Positions 19,984 to 27,719 of a DNA stretch of 64,000 nt are shown here, piece by piece. Every line of letters starts with the position of its first letter. The stretch's first letter is position 1. Under the pieces are notes generated by a model. The model was not told where the DNA came from, made no database searches, and saw only the letters and a list, made by a program, of their open reading frames with translations. Location of the stretch: the NCBI RefSeq assembly GCF_019355555.1, contig NZ_CP072141.1, positions 287,501 to 351,500 on the forward strand, written 5' to 3'. The translations under genes and the position numbers were made by a program. Source of the stretch: Rhizobium sp. L51/94. GTDB taxonomy: Bacteria; Pseudomonadota; Alphaproteobacteria; Rhizobiales; Rhizobiaceae.

Positions 19984-20288
19984 AAGCCTCTACCCATAGT
20001 GGCGCGCCTCGTCACTGAGACCCGCCATACGACAAGGCTCCGCCCGGGGCAGCAGCAAAAGCGGTGGCTTTTCATACTGCCGGTGCACCGGAAACGGAGC
20101 GTCTATTTCGGCCGTCTCATACCGACTTTGAAGGGTGCGTGCAATGGGCATGCGACATCGATATGACGGGCGGCGAAAGCCGGCGGCAGTCCCAAACGAT
20201 GCTCTAAATTAGACAACCTCGGCAACAAAGTCTTAAAGCTTATGCGCGAGTGTAGGCGAGCCGCTTCACGCAAAGCCAGAAATCGACG
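19984..20288. other. divergent intergenic region lysC / GGDEF gene
   Basis: 305 bp holding the upstream regions of two divergent genes. No strong palindrome, known riboswitch or RNA gene is visible. A modest GCTCCG...CGGAGC pairing spans about 20039-20101. Confidence 0.4.
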
Positions 20289-21350
20289 ATGACCAACCCG
20301 CCCGCTCCGCGTTTCCTCGACCGCCTGAAGACGCTTGGCGCATCGCTTGTCTCCGTCTGCAATCCGGCCGTTCGTCGCCTGGAGCAGCAGCTGCGCGAAA
20401 AGGAAGCCACCATCGCGGAACAGGCCGAGGCGCTGGCCCGTGGCCGCAGGATTTTCAACCGCGCGGCCGAGGCTGCCCGCATCGGCATATGGCAATGCAG
20501 CCTGCCCGACGAGACCCTGACCTGGACGGATGTAGTCTACGACATTTTCGACCTCCCGCGCGACCTGCAGGCGGGCCGCGCGGAAACGCTTGCCTGTTAT
20601 ACCCAGGCATCCGCCAAGGAATTGCAGGAAAAGCGCCGTCTTGCCATCGAGACCCGCAGCGGTTTCACGATGGATGCGGAGATCGTGACGCAGAAGGGCA
20701 ATCATCGCTGGATCCGCATCACCGCCACGGTGGAATGCGAGGGCGAAGAGCCCGTGCGCATCTTTGGCATCAAGCAGGACATCACGGACGCCAAGCTACT
20801 TTTCGATCGCACCCGCCACCTTGCCGATTTCGACATGATGACCGGGCTTGCCAACCGCGCCCAATTCCAGCTGCGTCTCGCTGCTCTATGCGAGGAACAC
20901 GACCGGTCGAAGGCGCCGGCAGCGTTGCTGCTGGTCGACCTCGACGGCTTCAAGGCGGTCAACGATACCTATGGCCATGCCACTGGCGACGCCTGCCTGA
21001 TCGAGGCGGCCGACCGGCTTCGCGCCGTCTGCAATTGTGCCCATCTGATTGCCCGCATCGGCGGCGACGAGTTTGCGGTTCTGCTGCTGCAGGACGCCGA
21101 ACGCGGGACGGTGACCGATATCGCAAGCGACATCGTCCAGATCGTTCGCCGGCCGATGATCCTCGGCGATCTCGTCCTCAACATCGGCGCCTCCGTCGGC
21201 GTAGCACTTGCCGACGGGTCCAGCCCGTCCGAATTGTTTCAGCGGGCCGACACGGCGCTCTATGCCGCCAAAGCCGCTGGGCGCAACACCTTCAGCATCT
21301 TCGAGCCATCAGAGCGCCAGACGCTCTGCGCACCGCGCAGCGCCGCCTGA
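20289..21350 (+). CDS. PAS-GGDEF diguanylate cyclase
   Basis: 353-residue soluble protein. A short N-terminal coiled-coil (residues 25-55, LEQQLREKEATIAEQAEALA) leads into a PAS_3-type sensor (residues about 60-165; RIGIWQCSLPDETLTWTD, then the PAC-like GIKQDITDAK). The GGDEF domain fills residues 175-345. The active site is intact (RIGGDEFAVLLL), so it should make c-di-GMP from two GTP. The inhibitory I-site is absent: NCAH stands where RxxD is expected, five residues before GGDEF. There is no EAL domain. A PilZ gene at 48.9 kb is a possible c-di-GMP effector but is not linked. Confidence 0.9.
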   Translation: MTNPPAPRFLDRLKTLGASLVSVCNPAVRRLEQQLREKEATIAEQAEALARGRRIFNRAAEAARIGIWQCSLPDETLTWTDVVYDIFDLPRDLQAGRAETLACYTQASAKELQEKRRLAIETRSGFTMDAEIVTQKGNHRWIRITATVECEGEEPVRIFGIKQDITDAKLLFDRTRHLADFDMMTGLANRAQFQLRLAALCEEHDRSKAPAALLLVDLDGFKAVNDTYGHATGDACLIEAADRLRAVCNCAHLIARIGGDEFAVLLLQDAERGTVTDIASDIVQIVRRPMILGDLVLNIGASVGVALADGSSPSELFQRADTALYAAKAAGRNTFSIFEPSERQTLCAPRSAA

Positions 21351-21370
21351 ACCCGCCGAGACCAGATAGG

Positions 21371-22297
21371 CTAGGCGAGGAACCCGCCCTTGCGCAGCCA
21401 GGATTCATACCAGGCCGGCCAGGCGGCGGATGGCGTACCGGCCTTGCCCATGCCGAAGCCGTGTCCGCCGGTCGCGAGGCGGTGCATATCGACAGGCACA
21501 CCGGCGCTCTTGCAGGCAGCAGCCATGATCAGTGTGTTGTGCGGATCGGAAACAGCATCGTCCTCCGCCTGGACGAGGAACATCGACGGGCAATGGGACC
21601 GCACATGCGGCTGCACCGACCATTCGGCGCTTTCCTCGTCGTTCGGATGCCGGCCGATCAGCACGGTCTTTGTCGAGGTATGGTCGTAGGGCGGCTCGAG
21701 CGTGATGATCGGATAGATAAGCGCTGCAGCATTCGGCCGCGCCGATTGCTTGTCGGCCTCGTCGACGGCGCGATAGGAGCGATAGGCCGAGCGCGCCGAC
21801 GCCAGTCCCATCAGATGGCCGCCGGATGAAAAACCGAGCGCGCCGATGCGATCGGGATGAACGTCGTATTCGACGCTTCTCGCCCGGATCAGCCGCAGGG
21901 CGCGCTGTGCATCCTGAAGCGGTGCCCGGGGACCTTCCCGCCAGCCCTCCGACGGCAGCCGGTAGGACAGCACGAAGGCGGTGATGCCGCGATCGTTCAG
22001 CCAAAGCGCTGCCGGATGCGCCTCGCTTTCCATCTCGATCCGCTTGTATCCGCCGCCCGCCGCCACCAGCATGGCCGCGCCATTGGGCTTGGCCGGGCGG
22101 AAGACCTCGATAGATGGCGTGGCGATATTGCTGACGGCGCCTTTGGCGCTGGTCTCGACCGGCCCTTTCGGACCACGGCCGCCCGGGGCTCCTGCCGGCC
22201 AGAGCGGGATGACCGCATTGGCCGCGCTTGCCTGCCGCGATGCCGCGAGCAGCAGTGCCGCGCCGCCGGCCATAAGCAATGTTCTGCGATCGATCAT
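21371..22297 (-). CDS. exported alpha/beta hydrolase (esterase/BD-FAE-like)
   Basis: 308-residue hydrolase of the acetylesterase/xylanase-associated group. It begins MIDRRTLLMAGGAALLLAA and is cut after ASRQASA; the RR with hydrophobic run looks like a Tat or Sec signal. The nucleophile elbow GFSSGGHLMG is near residue 165, a catalytic Asp is plausible in VQAEDDAVSDP, and the His lies in TGGHGFGMGK. The target is probably an acetylated sugar or polymer in the periplasm. It converges with the GGDEF gene and is divergent from the ACS-type permease, which suggests a shared catabolic role. Confidence 0.8.
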   Translation of the reverse strand: MIDRRTLLMAGGAALLLAASRQASAANAVIPLWPAGAPGGRGPKGPVETSAKGAVSNIATPSIEVFRPAKPNGAAMLVAAGGGYKRIEMESEAHPAALWLNDRGITAFVLSYRLPSEGWREGPRAPLQDAQRALRLIRARSVEYDVHPDRIGALGFSSGGHLMGLASARSAYRSYRAVDEADKQSARPNAAALIYPIITLEPPYDHTSTKTVLIGRHPNDEESAEWSVQPHVRSHCPSMFLVQAEDDAVSDPHNTLIMAAACKSAGVPVDMHRLATGGHGFGMGKAGTPSAAWPAWYESWLRKGGFLA

Positions 22298-22416
22298 GAC
22301 GGTAATTTCCCTTTGGAGTGGCGTTCAGACAGGTGCGGCAAGGTAAGGGCAAAACTGAGGCAGAACAGCCTCAAAGTGCCGTCCGCAAGCCACCCGGCGA
22401 CGTAAAACTGCAAATA

Positions 22417-22435
22417 ATGATGATCATGTCATCAT
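22417..22435. promoter_or_regulatory. candidate operator palindrome (GntR-like)
   Basis: ATGATGA (22417-22423) and TCATCAT (22429-22435) form a perfect inverted repeat around TCATG. It lies in the 366-bp region between the divergent hydrolase and MFS genes. The shape resembles FCD-type GntR operators seen upstream of sugar-acid transporters. The regulator gene is not in the neighbourhood. Confidence 0.4.
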
Positions 22436-22663
22436 ACCAGTTGACGACGTCAGCTCAATTTGACAGGTTCCGGCGACTTAAACGGGAGGAAATGCGGCAC
22501 CACGGCGTGGGGAAAGCCTGTTTGCAGCGTGCAGACAGACAACGCGCGCCGTCGCCCGCATCGGATGAGATCAACAGGAGCCGTTTCCGTGAGGGAGGGC
22601 TTCGCGAGACAGGCGGCAGACCCTCTGCGGTGACAGCCCCTGCACTCGTCTTGGGAGGAAGAC

Positions 22664-23995
22664 ATGGACGCCACGACACATTCACAGAACACCGAACAGC
22701 AGGTCGAGGCATCGACGATCCGGAAGATCTCGTTCCGCATCGTGCCGTTCATCGCGCTGATGTTCTTCATCAATTTCCTCGACCGGACGGCCATCTCGTT
22801 TGCCGGGCCGAACGGCATGACCCAGGATCTCGGCATGACGGCCGCCCAGTTCGGCTTTGCCGCCGGCATTTTCTTCTTCGGCTACATCGTGCTCGAGATT
22901 CCGAGCAACCTGGCGCTTCACCAGTACGGCGCACGCCGTTGGCTGTCGCGCATCATGGTCACCTGGGGCATCGTCGCCATGCTGTTCACCTGGGTCAGTA
23001 GCATCAACGGGCTCTACGCCCTGCGCTTCTTCCTCGGCGTCGCAGAAGCCGGCTTCTTCCCCGGCGCAATCCTCTATCTCAGCACCTGGGTGCCCGGCCG
23101 CCACCGCGCAAAGATCCTGGCACTCTTCTATCTCGCACAGCCGCTGACGACCGTGATCGGCGCGCCGCTGGCCTCCGCCCTTATCCAGGCCCATGGGGTC
23201 TTCGGCCTCGAGGGCTGGCGGGTGATGTTCCTCGGCGTGTCCATCCCGGCCATCGTCGTCGGCATCATCACCTGGTTCTACCTGCCGGACACCCCCGTCG
23301 GCGCCAAGTGGCTCACCCCGGCGGAAAAGGGCTGGCTGAACCGGGCGCTGGCGAAAGAAGAATCGGAAAAGGTGACGGGGCGCCGCCACATGACGCTGCA
23401 GGCGCTGAAGGACGGCCGCGTCTGGCTCCTCTCGGTTATCTATTTCGGCCTGATCTACGGTCTCTATGCGCTTGCCTTCTTCCTGCCGACGATCATCGGC
23501 GGCTTCGAGGCCAAGTTCGGCACCAAATTCGATGTCTTCGAAAAGGGCATGATAACAGCCATCCCCTATCTGCCTGCCGCCTTCGCGCTCTACTTCTGGA
23601 GCCGGGATGCGAGCAAGCGCGGCGTCCGTCTCTGGCATGTCGGTATTCCGGCGCTGGTCGGCGCCATCAGCATCCCGCTGGCACTGCTGATGTCTTCGCC
23701 CGAGACGACGGTCCTCGTCGTCACCGTGACCGCCTGTGCGATCTTTGCAGCCCTGCCGAACTTCTGGTCGCTGCCGACAAGGTTCCTGACCGGCGCCGGC
23801 GCTGCGGCAGGCATTGCGCTCATCAACACGGTCGGAAACATCGCCGGCTTTGCAGCGCCCTACATCACCGGCGCCGTCAAGGATGCGACAGGCCTGTACG
23901 AGATGCCGATGTTCATCGTCGGCGGCTTCATGCTGGTCTCGGCTATCCTCGCTTTCTCCCTCGGCAAGGCCCTCAAGGACCCCACCGCAACCTGA
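22664..23995 (+). CDS. MFS transporter, anion:cation symporter (ACS) type
   Basis: 443-residue permease with twelve predicted helices. The helix-1 signature FINFLDRTAISFAGPNGM is typical of the ACS family, which imports organic anions such as sugar acids, tartrate or phthalates with protons. GVAEAGFFPGAILYLSTWVPGRHR at the helix 4-5 loop also matches (central part only cited here). ATG 22664 follows GGGAGGA. A perfect 14-bp hairpin stands just after the stop. The candidate operator at 22417-22435 suggests control by a GntR-type regulator encoded elsewhere. Confidence 0.9.
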   Translation: MDATTHSQNTEQQVEASTIRKISFRIVPFIALMFFINFLDRTAISFAGPNGMTQDLGMTAAQFGFAAGIFFFGYIVLEIPSNLALHQYGARRWLSRIMVTWGIVAMLFTWVSSINGLYALRFFLGVAEAGFFPGAILYLSTWVPGRHRAKILALFYLAQPLTTVIGAPLASALIQAHGVFGLEGWRVMFLGVSIPAIVVGIITWFYLPDTPVGAKWLTPAEKGWLNRALAKEESEKVTGRRHMTLQALKDGRVWLLSVIYFGLIYGLYALAFFLPTIIGGFEAKFGTKFDVFEKGMITAIPYLPAAFALYFWSRDASKRGVRLWHVGIPALVGAISIPLALLMSSPETTVLVVTVTACAIFAALPNFWSLPTRFLTGAGAAAGIALINTVGNIAGFAAPYITGAVKDATGLYEMPMFIVGGFMLVSAILAFSLGKALKDPTAT

Positions 23996-24002
23996 AACCC
24001 GC

Positions 24003-24038
24003 CCTCCCCGTCGCAGCCATTCACCTGCGACGGGGAGG
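24003..24038 (+). terminator. strong hairpin after the MFS gene
   Basis: A perfect 14-bp stem (24003-24016 with 24025-24038) with an 8-nt loop begins 7 bp after the MFS stop codon. No T tract follows, so it may act as an mRNA 3'-stabilising hairpin or a Rho-assisted stop. Confidence 0.6.
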
Positions 24039-24120
24039 CTCGCGACGACCACGGCGCGTTAACCCTTATTTAACTATAGAGTTGCAACTGCCGCCCGGAC
24101 GGGCAACAACACGGGGCATG

Positions 24121-24191
24121 CCCCTCGTAGCTCAACGGTAGAGCAGCTGCCTCGTTTGCAGAAGACCCAGGTTCAAGTCCTCGGCAGGGGC
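24121..24191 (+). tRNA. degenerate tRNA-like sequence, anticodon CGT position (possible tRNA pseudogene)
   Basis: A tRNA-shaped stretch with D-arm GCTC...GAGC, anticodon arm CTGC-CTCGTTT-GCAG and a T loop TTCAAGT. The anticodon would be CGT. Several pairs fail: acceptor positions 6-67 and 7-66, T-stem 50-64, and anticodon-stem 27-43. Position 37 is T rather than a purine. CCA is not encoded. It therefore looks degenerate, or is an unusual tRNA-like RNA. Confidence 0.5.
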
Positions 24192-24275
24192 TCCCGCCAC
24201 AATCTCTCCATAGTCCGGCGGATGCACGATTAAATTTACCCAGATTTAACGAAATACAACTACAGGTCATCCCAT

Positions 24276-24349
24276 GGCCTCGTGGCGGAGTGGAGACGCA
24301 AGGGGAGTGAATTCCCCACAGCTTGGTTCGAATCCAGGCGAGGCCTCCA
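24276..24349 (+). tRNA. tRNA-like sequence with encoded CCA and shortened anticodon loop
   Basis: The acceptor stem is a perfect 7 bp (24276-24282 with 24339-24345), the T arm is intact (loop TTCGAAT), and CCA is encoded at 24347-24349. The D stem has only 3 bp. The anticodon stem GGGGA/TCCCC is perfect but leaves a 6-nt loop GTGAAT, with GAA after T33. It reads as a tRNA with a one-base loop deletion. It lies 84 nt after the first tRNA-like sequence. Confidence 0.5.
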
Positions 24350-24399
24350 TATGAACGTAATGCCGATCACCACCGCCTGCACCATCGGCCCTCCCAATT

Positions 24400-24534
24400 C
24401 CCTCATCCTGCGCCTGTCACAGAAATCCAGTCACAGCGCGTCTGAGCAGTGAGACGACATTATCTTAGGCGGAAAGAACTTTTCGCCCAAGGACTTGGGC
24501 GGCTGGATTCCTGTGACGGGCACAGGAATGAGGG
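24400..24534. repeat. dispersed palindromic intergenic element, copy 2
   Basis: The left arm 24400-24430 has diverged by a few bases, while the right arm 24503-24534 matches copy 3. The arms flank a 72-bp centre. It sits 50 bp after the second tRNA-like sequence. Confidence 0.8.
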
Positions 24535-24643
24535 TAGCTGGAGCTAACGCTTGTGCTTCCCCAGCTCTATCTAAATCATCCGTTAGGACTACGCCCAAAC
24601 GGTATCAACGCGCCCATCACATTTTCCCCCCACTTTTCCTGTT

Positions 24644-25234
24644 TTACAGCGCGCCAACAATGCTCATACCCCTTTGCCAATGGACGGCGCTCCAACCGGA
24701 GGCATGCGCGGCCTGCACATTTTCCTCGGTGTCATCGATCAGGACGATGCTTTGCGGAGCGACAGAGGTGGCTTGCGTGACGAGGGAGTAGAATTCGGGG
24801 CTCGGCTTCTGGTACCCAAGCGATGCGGAGTAGAAAATGCCATCGACTTTCTCCCGTAGCCCCATGTCTTCCATCAGGTATGCGGCGCGCATATGCTCCT
24901 GGTTTGTCGCGAGGTAGACACGATCGCCGCGACCTCTGATCTCCGAAACAGCATCGAGCACCGCGCTGTCGATCCGCGAGTCGTTGGCGAACCAGTAGTC
25001 GATAAAAGTATCGACGCTGACATCGGGCGCGATCTCGGCCAGAACTTCGGCAAGCTCCGGCACCAGAGGCTTCCGCCCGCTGACGATATCCTGCCAGCGC
25101 GGGGCAAAAAACGCGCTTCGCAACGCATCGCGCGAAATCCCGAGGTCGGCGCCGAGGTCAGTCCACCACTGCGCGCCATCCCCCGGACGACCGCACACCA
25201 ACACTCCATCGACATCCAGCATGATAGTGCGCAT
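24644..25234 (-). CDS. HAD family hydrolase
   Basis: 196-residue haloacid dehalogenase-like phosphatase. Motif I is MLDVDGVLV at the N-terminus with both Asp residues. Motif II is a Thr within YLATNQEH near residue 110, and motif III/IV is KPSPEFYSL followed by IVLIDDTEENVQAAH near residue 165. The size and the small alpha-helical cap fit a subfamily I phosphatase. ATG 25234 is chosen because it places motif I at the N-terminus; the longer frame to 25276 adds only unlike sequence. The gene stands alone between two repeat copies. Its substrate is unknown. Confidence 0.85.
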   Translation of the reverse strand: MRTIMLDVDGVLVCGRPGDGAQWWTDLGADLGISRDALRSAFFAPRWQDIVSGRKPLVPELAEVLAEIAPDVSVDTFIDYWFANDSRIDSAVLDAVSEIRGRGDRVYLATNQEHMRAAYLMEDMGLREKVDGIFYSASLGYQKPSPEFYSLVTQATSVAPQSIVLIDDTEENVQAAHASGWSAVHWQRGMSIVGAL

Positions 25235-25586
25235 TGCGTGATGCCTTTCGCCAAGCCTGCACAGGGTATTTTCCACAAGACCGTGACGGCTTCATTGCAG
25301 CGCACGGCTCGAGGAGAATCCCGTTCGACAAGGGACCTGTGCAAAGGCGCATATGCTGCGGGCGGCGCTGTCCGCAGCGCGTTCGCCGCACACCCTCCAA
25401 ACCCAACCTTCCGGCGAGCACCCACCGAGACGTTTGTCACTGCCGTCTGCCGGAATGGAGGCAAGTCGGGGCAGAGTAGTCAAGATATTGCAAACACAAA
25501 CAGATTGAGGCAACCGGCCCAGTGAAAGACCGATCCACCACTGCCAAACCCTTTAAAGTCCAACCGCGCCTGGGATGCCCACCAAA

Positions 25587-25722
25587 CCCTCATTCCTGTG
25601 CCCGTCACAGGAATCCAGTCACGGCGCGTCCGCGCCGTGGGAGGACTCTCTGTTGGTGGAGAAGTATCTATCGCCCAAAGACTTGGGCGGCTGGATTCCT
25701 GTGACGGGCACAGGAATGAGGG
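25587..25722. repeat. dispersed palindromic intergenic element, copy 3
   Basis: Perfect 32-bp inverted arms (25587-25618 and 25691-25722) flank a 72-bp centre that contains its own hairpin (ACGGCGCG...CGCGCCGT, about 25621-25638). This is the best-preserved copy. After it, 25740-25830 is a pyrimidine-rich low-complexity stretch without a gene. Confidence 0.85.
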
Positions 25723-25957
25723 AGGTCGGGGGTGGCTCTTTCCGGTTTTGTGATCTTTCTGACCTCACACACACACTCTATCTCTAGCACACTCTCCTCT
25801 CTCGCTTCCCTCCATCGCCCCTGCTCGCAGCACCTCATGGGGATAAACCGTTGGGATTTCCGTTTGGAAACAATGCCGGCATCATAATTTCATCCCCGCT
25901 TTTCCGGGTTGATCTATAATCACCCCGTTCCGCCATCGGATACACCGGTCTGCGTTG

Positions 25958-26110
25958 CCGGCGAGGTGGGGCCGGGTCTTGGAGGGGTTGCTGTCTACGC
26001 AGGCACGTCTTCAAGGGTCCGCAGAAAGTGGATCCCTTCGGGCCCCTAGGCTCGGCGTGCCTGTGTGGCATAACTCCTGCAGCTTTTCCCCTCAACGGGA
26101 CCTGGGTCGG
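25958..26110 (+). ncRNA. candidate structured non-coding RNA (possibly 6S-like)
   Basis: A long rod-like fold can be traced by eye. Stem A is 25972-25981 with 26096-26105. Stem B is 25982-25987 with 26088-26093, plus 25990-25993 with 26080-26083. An asymmetric bubble follows (4 nt against 14 nt), then the 10-bp stem C 25998-26007 with 26056-26065, and an apical hairpin 26013-26020 with 26030-26038. A TATAAT box lies at 25915-25920, with no good -35. The closing stem, central bubble and length of about 153 nt resemble 6S RNA, but I cannot confirm the family. No coding frame of interest overlaps. Confidence 0.45.
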
Positions 26111-26149
26111 AAACAGAGGATCCGGAGTTGCGGATAAAAACTGTCGAAC

Positions 26150-26203
26150 GGGGCACATCTGGTGTCACTTAACTAAAAAATCATCAGGCACTCGATGTGC
26201 CCC
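26150..26203. repeat. inverted repeat around an AT-rich loop
   Basis: A perfect 10-bp inverted repeat (26150-26159 and 26194-26203) encloses 34 nt that include an A-run. A smaller minus-strand hairpin (26187-26191 with 26197-26201) is followed on that strand by TGATGATTTTTT and looks like a terminator, although no minus-strand gene lies upstream of it here. Confidence 0.5.
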
Positions 26204-26429
26204 GGCCATCAGAATTGTCATGACACGGACCGAACAGGCCGCGTGAACGGGATGGCGTGACGGCGCGACACGGCGAGCTTGCAGACCGGGGCAGAGAGAC
26301 GATCCTGCTGCGGTCGAATGACGCGGGGCGGCCGGCGTGGTCGTCTCCTGCGTGCAAAGGAAGACCTCCCGCCCTTGACTTCCAGCACCGATCGTCCGAC
26401 TTCACTGAGACAGGACAAGGAACCAGACG

Positions 26430-27191
26430 ATGACCGAAGCGGCTCAGAACACCACGGCAAAGACCACTATCGACCAGAGCGAAGTCGACCGCTTTTCGGC
26501 AATGGCGGCGGAATGGTGGAGCCCGACCGGCAAGTTCAAGCCGCTGCACAAATTCAATCCCGTCCGGCTCGCCTACATCCGCGACCGCGCCGCCGAGAAT
26601 TTCGGCCGCGACCCGCGCAGCCCCCGCCCGCTGGAAGGCCTGCGGGTGCTCGATATCGGCTGCGGCGGCGGGCTTCTCTCCGAACCCATGGCCCGTATGG
26701 GCGCCGAAGTGGTGGGCGCAGATCCGTCCGAAAAGAACATCGGCATCGCCTCCACCCATGCCCGCCAGTCGGGCGTCGAGGTCGACTATCGCCCGGTCAC
26801 CGCCGAACAGCTGGCTGAGGCCGGCGAGACTTTCGACATCATCCTCAACATGGAGGTCGTCGAGCACGTTTCCGACGTCGAGTTCTTTCTGTCGACCTGC
26901 GCGAAGATGGTGCGGCCGGGCGGCATGATGTTCGTTGCCACCATCAACCGCACGATGAAGGCGGCTGCCCTTGCCATCTTTGCCGCCGAAAACGTCCTGC
27001 GCTGGCTGCCGCGCGGCACCCATCAGTATGAAAAGCTGGTACGGCCGGAAGAAGTGGAAAAGCCGCTGATCGCCAACGGCCTGATCTTCACCGCCCGCAC
27101 CGGCGTGTTCTTCTCGCCGCTGCAGAATCAGTGGAACCTGTCTAAGGACATGGACGTGAACTACATGATGGTCGCAAAACGGCCGGCCTGA
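26430..27191 (+). CDS. ubiG: ubiquinone biosynthesis O-methyltransferase
   Basis: 253-residue SAM-dependent methyltransferase performing both O-methylations in ubiquinone synthesis (polyprenyl-catechol and demethylubiquinol). Landmarks are [19 protein letters not shown] at residues 25-43, the SAM motif [18 protein letters not shown] near residue 75, EVVEHVSD and [16 protein letters not shown] 26430 follows AAGGAA. In many rhizobia ubiG is adjacent to lysC; here 6.4 kb of looser material separates them. Confidence 0.95.
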   Translation: MTEAAQNTTAKTTIDQSEVDRFSAMAAEWWSPTGKFKPLHKFNPVRLAYIRDRAAENFGRDPRSPRPLEGLRVLDIGCGGGLLSEPMARMGAEVVGADPSEKNIGIASTHARQSGVEVDYRPVTAEQLAEAGETFDIILNMEVVEHVSDVEFFLSTCAKMVRPGGMMFVATINRTMKAAALAIFAAENVLRWLPRGTHQYEKLVRPEEVEKPLIANGLIFTARTGVFFSPLQNQWNLSKDMDVNYMMVAKRPA

Positions 27192-27290
27192 GCCGCCTTG
27201 GCGCACCAGACCCCCACCCTATGGCATTTCATGCTGCGCTGGAGGCGCAGGGTTATTTGACGAGTCGATGGATCGGCGGAAGGGGCAGCG

Positions 27291-27719
27291 TCAGTTGGCG
27301 TCGTCCGGCAGCGTCGGAAGCGGAGCGATCTCGATGCCTTCCTCGATCAGCGAGCGTGCCTCGGCAGGCGTTGCCTGGCCGATGATGCCGCGGGCATCGG
27401 CCTCTCCGTAATGGATCTTGCGGGCCTCCTCCGGAAACTTGGGCCCGACATCTTCCGAATTCGCCTTGATGGCGGCAACGGCGTCTTTGAGCGTGGCGAT
27501 TGCCTGCTTGCGGGCCGCGTCCATCGCCAGCGTCGTTAGCGCCTCCCGGGTCCGGGCCGTCGAAACGGACGGTGCCATCAGCATCTTGCCGATCGAGGAA
27601 GATCCGCAGGTCGGGCAGCTCAGCAATCCGCTTTCGACCTGCCGCTCGAAGTCGGCGCTTTGCGAAAACCAGCCCTCGAACTCATGGCCGTGGTCGCAAC
27701 TGAGCGAATAGCGGATCAC
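27291..27719 (-). CDS. DUF1178 family protein
   Basis: 142-residue protein with a small zinc-ribbon-like start: SCDHGHEFEGWF near residue 8 and LSCPTCGSSS near residue 35, the four Cys/His giving a plausible metal site. A helical C-terminal half ends GQATPAEARSLIEEGIEI. The start is GTG at 27719, overlapping the TGA of the upstream nitrilase-family gene. The pair belongs to a four-gene minus-strand operon with grxC and comF. The function is unknown. Confidence 0.85.
   Translation of the reverse strand: MIRYSLSCDHGHEFEGWFSQSADFERQVESGLLSCPTCGSSSIGKMLMAPSVSTARTREALTTLAMDAARKQAIATLKDAVAAIKANSEDVGPKFPEEARKIHYGEADARGIIGQATPAEARSLIEEGIEIAPLPTLPDDAN

Noticed and set aside
24495..24791. Frames translating the palindromic element into WIPVTGTGM-type peptides
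   Set aside because: These peptides come from the inverted arms of the repeat and not from a gene.
25740..25830. CA/CT-rich low-complexity stretch
   Set aside because: Not a regular tandem repeat and no gene or fold attached.
25958..26110. SRP 4.5S RNA, RNase P RNA or tmRNA as identity of the folded stretch
   Set aside because: The conserved GGTCCGGAAGGAAGCAGC-type, GAGGAAAGTCC-type and tmRNA tag-frame signatures are absent.
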